Source: Pochonia chlamydosporia 170 (taxonomy: Eukaryota > Ascomycota > Sordariomycetes > Hypocreales > Clavicipitaceae). Taken from it: a stretch of 64,000 nucleotides of DNA. The stretch covers positions 186,001 through 250,000 of the forward strand of contig NC_035795.1 in assembly GCF_001653235.2 (NCBI RefSeq), written 5' to 3'. Below are positions 58,668 through 64,000 of this stretch, one piece after another. A model generated the notes under the pieces. It ran no database searches and was not told where the DNA came from. It saw nothing but the letters and a program-made list of their open reading frames with translations. Within the stretch, counting starts at the first letter, position 1. Every line of letters begins with the position of its first letter. Made by a program: the position numbers and the translations under genes.

Positions 58668-59320
58668 CTATTGTCGTAATGCAATTACAGTTGGTCATGC
58701 AAAGTGCAGGTGGATTGGGTTGGGATTATAAGATCTTCTTAGAATAGTCCGGGATGGTATTATAAGTATAATAACTATGAGTTTTGTCACCAGATATTAG
58801 TTGTCATAACGGCGGAGTTGGTCTGCGACGCCGAAACTCGTACAAGCCAATTTGAAACCATGCCCAGGCTAAGTGAGGAAGTTGCTTCGAGAAATTTTAA
58901 TTTAGAAACATCAGACGAATACTACGTGACCTGATTGCACATAATATGCATTTCAAGGAATTGGCTGCCCATATGAGGGGTGACGATTCATAACCTCCAC
59001 CAAACAAACCAAACAAACACGTTTCTGCGCAGATTTAACCAAGTTGGGTAAAATATTAGTGCGTCTCCACTAGCACAGGACTGAACGGACATTAATTATT
59101 AATGCCATGCGATGTTTCCGACCAGTGGGCAGATTGATTTCCATGTAACCCCGACGCCATGACAGGAACTGACCCATCCAAGATTCCACACCCCCCAAAG
59201 CTTCAGATCATCCCCTCACTGTATAATTAGGAGCTGCCTCGGCATCAACAGGACCCTTAAGCACACCATACCTATACGCTGCCTTCTCACTTATTAACCG
59301 CAAACCCTGCCCTTTCCAAG
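58668..59320. other. Intergenic, no gene seen
   Basis: About 650 bp between the MFS gene and the esterase, same strand. No motif-bearing open frame. Confidence 0.5.
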
Positions 59321-60443
59321 ATGTTGATGGAATTGATGAAAACTCCGGGCTACATTGACCCAGAACTGGAGAAGGTACGTGAAATAGACGTTCGGCATTG
59401 TACACGACCACTGCTTACGAGTTGGTAGATACTAGCCGAGAGCGGACCCGTCAGCTCGTTGAACGAGACTACTGATATCCATGCTCTCCGTGAAACACTT
59501 CTCAAGAAGAAACTGGCGCTCACAGCCTCAGCTGAGCCTCCCAGTGCAAGTATCCAAGAAACGGACCATATAGTCGCAACTCGAGATGGCTCGCAAATCA
59601 CCGTTCGAACATATCACGGTCCAAAGTCAAAGAACGGCCCCGTACTTGTCGTCTTCCACGGGGGAGGTTGGGTCTTGGGCGGCCTGGAAAACGAAGCACT
59701 CTTGTGCCGAAAGTGGTGTACCACGTTTGATGGTGTGAGCATCAACGTTGACTATAGACTTGCACCAGAGCACAAGTTTCCCACAGCTGTTCACGATTGT
59801 TATGATACGATCTTATGGACGGCTCGCAACCCAAACAAACACGGCGGTGATTTAACCAAAGGCTTTATTGTCGCAGGAATATCCGCCGGCGCAAATATGG
59901 CAGCTTCATGTAGTCATCTTGCCAGGGATGATGACCTGAAACCAGAAATCACGGGGTTATACTTGGGCATACCCAGCTTGCTGGCCCCAGAAGCAGTTCC
60001 CGAGAGATGGAAGTCGGAATATAAAAGTCGTGAGGAGAATAAGGATGCGCCAATTCTCAACGCAGGAGCCATTGCGCTATTTAGAAGTACGTTTGCATTT
60101 ACTCCGACAATTGATGCCGATACTACGTACACTTTGCTGAACTAATGGCACAGAACTGTATGAGGACCAACCCCTATCACCGCTCATGTCGCCAGCGGCT
60201 TGGCCATCCGGGCACCAACGACAACCTCCAACCTATCTTCAGGTTGCCGGAATGGACCCCTTGCGAGATGAAGGGCTAATCTACGAGCGGATGTTGAGTG
60301 ACTCCGGCGTTGCGACTAGACTTGACATGTATCCGGGCTTGCCACATGGGTTTTCGTCTTGGTGGCCAAACTCTGGGTTCGGGAAGAAGCAGCAAGCAGA
60401 CACTATTGACGGTCTAAGATGGTTGATGGAAGCGAAGGCATGA
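59321..60443 (+). CDS. Alpha/beta hydrolase, HSL (fold-3) esterase or lactonase
   Basis: A cytosolic esterase of the hormone-sensitive-lipase group. Exons 59321-59374, 59429-60086 and 60154-60443 join in phase to 333 aa. The oxyanion-hole H-G-G-G-W is at 95-99, the nucleophile elbow G-I-S-A-G-A-N at 168-174 (Ser170), the Asp in M-D-P-L-R-D-E and the His in G-L-P-H-G-F complete the triad. V-D-Y-R-L-A-P-E-H is the family block after the oxyanion hole. No signal peptide is seen. Next to a Baeyer-Villiger-type enzyme it would hydrolyse the ester or lactone product; HSL enzymes also act on many other small esters. Confidence 0.9.
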
Positions 60444-60919
60444 TAGTAGCGCTAGTAGCAGCAATGATTACTTGCATCCTCTAAAGGGTTTTACTTTGCA
60501 CACGTAGCCAGTCAGCACGCCACGTCGGATAAATGCAGCATGCCATGGAAGATGTTCCCAAGTTACTCCCGCGTTTGCCAAAGAGTTACAGCCGTCTTGA
60601 TGGAGACGACGGACAGAGAACAATCGGTGTTAGTGGGGAGCTTTTTGCGACACCCGACACGACACACGACAATGTCCGACCGCGCAGTATCACTGGGATG
60701 TATGGCACGAATATTGGTAGATACCGCTTTTGGAACCTATAGTCCGGCTGAGAGCTATGTTAATGCGGCACCTGCGTTTCCAGTGCTCCGTTGTTGACGG
60801 CACTCATAGCCAAGCTGGCTGAAACGACCCTTCATTGCCAAGGTTCGCTGCTAATTAAATGTAATTTCAGCTCTTCTGTAAACTTGTCAAGCACCATCAT
60901 CTCTACCTTGCAAATACCA
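60444..60919. other. Intergenic, no gene seen
   Basis: 476 bp between the esterase stop and the acyl-CoA synthetase start, same strand. Several short frames overlap but show no motif. Confidence 0.5.
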
Positions 60920-62962
60920 ATGGATACGAAGCAAAATATGTCTGTTGAAAGCAGACAAAGGCTCTCCGTCATCAGCGGGCCAACTGAGCCAGCACTTCTC
61001 AATTGGACTTTTAATGACTTACTCCAACAACGGCTCATACAACATCCAAAACAAGTCGCAGTGCGTTCCAAACATCAGAATTCACATCTCACTTACACAG
61101 AATTACACCAATATGCCGAGAACCTTGCTGCAGGGCTATACAATCTGGGTATTAGGAACGGTGACCGTGTTGGTGTATTGCTCGGCAATCGACTCGAGTA
61201 CGCAATTGTAAGTTAATATCTCTGCTTTCTTGTTTGAAACATGACCACTGAGATACTAACATATCAGCAGATTCTGTTTGCATGTTCCAAGCTCGGAGCT
61301 TACTTCACCTTGTACAACTACGCATACACGCCGTCAGAACTCGTCAACGCAATACAAGCCACAACGCCGAAAGTACTCTTCACAACTCTGAAAACTTGCC
61401 GCTACAACTACGAAGCCGTTTTAGAAGACTTAGGCCAGTCGGCGGCGTGCCTGCGTCGAATTATTTTGCTTGATGATATTACAGGGACGAAAGTGAGCTC
61501 TGTATTGCCACAAAACTTTACTAACTACAAGGATCTACTAAAAAAAGCATCAGACGCCGACATTTTGAAAGTCAAAAGAGCACAACAGTTTGTACGGCCT
61601 GAAAATATCCTCAATTTGCAGTTCACTTCAGGAAGTACGGGACTGCCCAAGGCCGCGGCTTTGACACACTATGGCATGCTGAATAGCGCAAGATACATTG
61701 GATTGCAAATGAAGATACGGCCAACTGATAGAATCAACGTTCCTGTGCCGTTGTTTCACGCCTTTGGGCTCGTAATTGGTTCGTATTCACAACATGAACT
61801 TCTGATATGGCTGAAAACTTACACAAACTGTAGGTCTTTGTACGGCTTTCATGTATGGCAGCACTATTGTACTACCTTCAGAATACTTTGACGCGGCAGA
61901 AACTATTGTGGCAATCGATCAATACCAATGTACTGGATTATATGGTGTAAGCACCATGTTTGTGGACATGTTATCTCACCCCCAATTTAATTCCACGAAG
62001 CGAACATCGTTGCGGTGAGCCAAAAAGATCTCTTAACCCGGTTGCCAGGTATTTGATACGGAGGCTAACCAGATAGGTTCGGTTTAATGGCAGGTTCTGC
62101 TATGCCCGATGGGCTACTCAACCGTGTTATGAGCCAGTTTCCAATTCGGGATATTTACACCAACTGGGGCATGACGGAATTGTCGTCCATCGCCACAATG
62201 ACCACAGCTGAGGATCCATTGGAAAAGAAGATGAAGTCAGCCGGGCGGCTACTGCCAGGATTCGTTGCCAAAATTGTAGATTCGGCAGCCTGTCCCGTTC
62301 CTTGGGGTCACCGTGGTGAAATCGTCGTCAGTGGCTTTGGAGTAATGCATTCCTATTATAACCAGCCAGAGCAAACAGCTCAAGCGGTTCGTCAACATGA
62401 CGATGATTCTTCAAGTTCCCTCGATAAAATTGAAAAGACACCACCCGGCAATAGAAGATGGATGCATACGGGCGATGAGGGTTATCTTGACAGTGAGGGG
62501 TACTTCGTGATCACAGGAAGAATTAAAGATCTCATCATCCGAGGAGGAGAAAACATTTCGCCCCTTGAAATTGAGGCTCAACTCTACCAGCATCCGTGGA
62601 TAAAGCAATGCGCCGTTTTTGGCGTTCCAAGCCCAAGGTACGGGGAGGAAGTTGCAGCTATTTTGGAGCTGAATGACACGGCCAAGAGACGGCTTTCGGA
62701 CGACGAGGTTAGGGAATGGGTTCGGAAAGACCTTAGTCGGTATAAAGCACCGATATATATCTGGTGGTTGGGGGATGCTGTTGCCGGTGTGCCGGACGAG
62801 TGGCCGAAAACCGCAAATGGCAAGTTGAAGAAAGATGACATCAAGAACATTGGCAAAGGTATGGAAGAAGTTATGGCAAGTTGTCAATTCATGCTAACAG
62901 AGTTGTTAGACCTACTGAATCGTTGTGTTTTGTCTCCGGGGGTGTTGCGGGCTATGTTGTAA
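60920..62962 (+). CDS. AMP-binding acyl-CoA synthetase
   Basis: Activates a carboxylic acid with ATP and CoA. Exons 60920-61207, 61271-61778, 61834-62014, 62077-62858 and 62910-62962 give 603 aa. Signatures are Q-F-T-S-G-S-T-G-L-P-K (P-loop), Y-T-N-W-G-M-T-E, H-T-G-D-E-G-Y and G-R-I-K-D-L-I-I-R-G-G-E-N, and the N-G-K-L-K-K at the catalytic Lys. The final intron (62859-62909, 51 bp) could be read through in frame, adding 17 residues. The intron before exon 2 ends in cagcag, so two acceptors three bases apart are possible (61268 or 61271). The acid is unknown; medium-chain or aromatic acids are usual for this clade. No clear peroxisomal signal: it ends A-M-L. Confidence 0.9.
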
Positions 62963-63250
62963 ATGGACCTTGACGTAATATACATTCAAAAACATCAAAT
63001 AGAGTCACAAGAGGTAGAAATAAAGTTGAATCCTGCATCTTCTTGAAATGGCCCATCCATGTTAAGAGTACTAGTGTAGCTGTTTTAATTTGCCTCTAAT
63101 TTCATATTATGAAGAAAAGTTAACTCAAACGGAACGCGCCTAGATGCAGAGAAAGAGTCTAAGTTATATCCGTTGTCACATGCCTCAAGTAGCTGGCTCA
63201 ATTGAGATTCACCGTACAGAAAACGATTTAATAACGGCCAAACACAAGCA

Positions 63251-64000
63251 TCATTTCCTAGACTTTACATCAGAGTGTCGTACTCTTTGAACAATCATGG
63301 CACTCGCCGCTCCGCCACCATTACACAATGCAACAACTCCATATTCACCAACCTTCAACTGGTGAACTAGCGTCGTGACAAGCCGCGAACCCGAACTCCC
63401 AAGGGCATGTCCCAATGCAATTGCACCCCCCAGCACATTTACTTTGCTGTTACTACCAAGCTTCAGCAGCTTCTGCGTAATCTGAACCACAGACGCAAAT
63501 GCCTCATTAATCTCCCACAGAGTGATATCCTCCACGATTAAATTAGCTCGGTCCAGGGCAATCTGAATAGCTTTTGCTGGAGCTACCGAAAAGTCAATCG
63601 GATCGACAGCTGCATCGGCATATGAGATTATTTCTGAGAGAACTCGACTCGATTGCCCGTATTGAGCGGCAAGCTCCGTCGATACAAGGACGACAGCGCT
63701 GGCACCGTCATTCATACTACTTGCATTGGCCGCCGTAATAGTTCCAGTGCCATCAGTTAAGAAAGCTGGAGGTAGCCGCGAGACTTTGGCTTCGTTCAAG
63801 CTGCGATATCCTTCATCCTCTGAAAGTTCAGAGGTACTGCCTCCCTTCCCCGTAATTTGTACGGGCTCAATTTCTTCATCAAATTTGCGCTCAGCCCAAG
63901 CGTTTTGCGCTCTTTTGAAGCTTCGTATAGCATAGTCGTCCTGCTCTTGTCTGGTAATGTTGAACTGTTTGATAGAATGCTCTGCACAATTGCCCATGTG
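63251..64000 (-). CDS. Thiolase (acetyl-CoA C-acyltransferase), C-terminal part, cut by window edge
   Basis: The window holds 249 codons up to the stop at 63251; the 5' part with the nucleophile Cys lies outside. Visible family blocks are H-M-G-N-C-A-E, the D-G-T-G-T-I-T-A-A-N-A-S block, I-N-E-A-F-A with the catalytic His position in the next block G-G-A-I-A-L-G-H-A-L-G-S-S-G-S-R, and the final C-N-G-G-G-A-A-S-A-M holding the second active Cys. These suit the acetyl-CoA acetyltransferase or 3-oxoacyl-CoA thiolase type. It is convergent with the acyl-CoA synthetase (288 bp apart). Cleaving a 3-oxoacyl-CoA such as 3-oxoadipyl-CoA would fit the rest of the cluster. No peroxisomal signal is seen at the C-terminus (V-K-S-R-K). 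Confidence 0.92.
   Translation of the reverse strand, partial: HMGNCAEHSIKQFNITRQEQDDYAIRSFKRAQNAWAERKFDEEIEPVQITGKGGSTSELSEDEGYRSLNEAKVSRLPPAFLTDGTGTITAANASSMNDGASAVVLVSTELAAQYGQSSRVLSEIISYADAAVDPIDFSVAPAKAIQIALDRANLIVEDITLWEINEAFASVVQITQKLLKLGSNSKVNVLGGAIALGHALGSSGSRLVTTLVHQLKVGEYGVVALCNGGGAASAMIVQRVRHSDVKSRK

Overview
The window looks like nuclear DNA of a filamentous ascomycete. Genes carry many short GT-AG introns (about 45-75 nt), and the families present are typical of fungi: Zn2Cys6 regulators, a PDR-type ABC transporter, a highly reducing polyketide synthase, GH128/Asl1 and Dabb proteins. Hypocreales-like is a guess from gene content only. I saw no tRNA, rRNA, CRISPR array or intact transposon. 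Exon structures were read by hand from splice sites, reading phase and family motifs.

Layout. 1-9 kb holds a TauD-type dioxygenase (cut by the edge) divergent from a 16-exon sugar transporter, then a secreted GH128 glucanase, a secreted CE1/LpqC-like esterase and a GPR1/FUN34 acetate transporter. 9-16 kb is sparse: a small RGG-box/CCHC zinc-knuckle gene and a DCR2-type phosphoesterase, each with an apparent frame problem, and a glyoxalase-like gene. 16-42 kb has the look of a secondary-metabolite locus: PDR ABC transporter, a decayed alpha-oxoamine synthase relic, an HR-PKS (KS-AT-DH-MT-ER-KR-ACP) with a single-base frame break in the MT region, a DHA1 MFS exporter, a CYP504-like P450 divergent from a Zn2Cys6 regulator (with a perfect 16-bp CGG/CCG palindrome between them), and a Dabb protein. 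42.8-47.7 kb is a divergent copper amine oxidase / amine permease pair.

48.8-64 kb reads as a catabolic cluster: zinc-less MDR oxidoreductase, Baeyer-Villiger-type flavin monooxygenase, maleylacetate-reductase-like Fe-ADH (one frame break), Zn2Cys6 regulator, MFS sugar-type transporter, HSL-type esterase, acyl-CoA synthetase and a thiolase running off the edge. Together these could take up a ketone, convert it to an ester or lactone, hydrolyse it, oxidise or reduce the product, and feed CoA thioesters to thiolysis. This pathway is inferred from families and layout and is not shown by the sequence.

Two themes deserve attention: the PKS next to a ruined alpha-oxoamine synthase gene (the enzyme pair used for sphinganine-like polyketides), and the candidate Baeyer-Villiger catabolic cluster. 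Several conserved genes carry single-base frame breaks, so either assembly errors or ongoing decay must be resolved before any of them is called non-functional. A diverged dispersed repeat of about 120 bp occurs three times.
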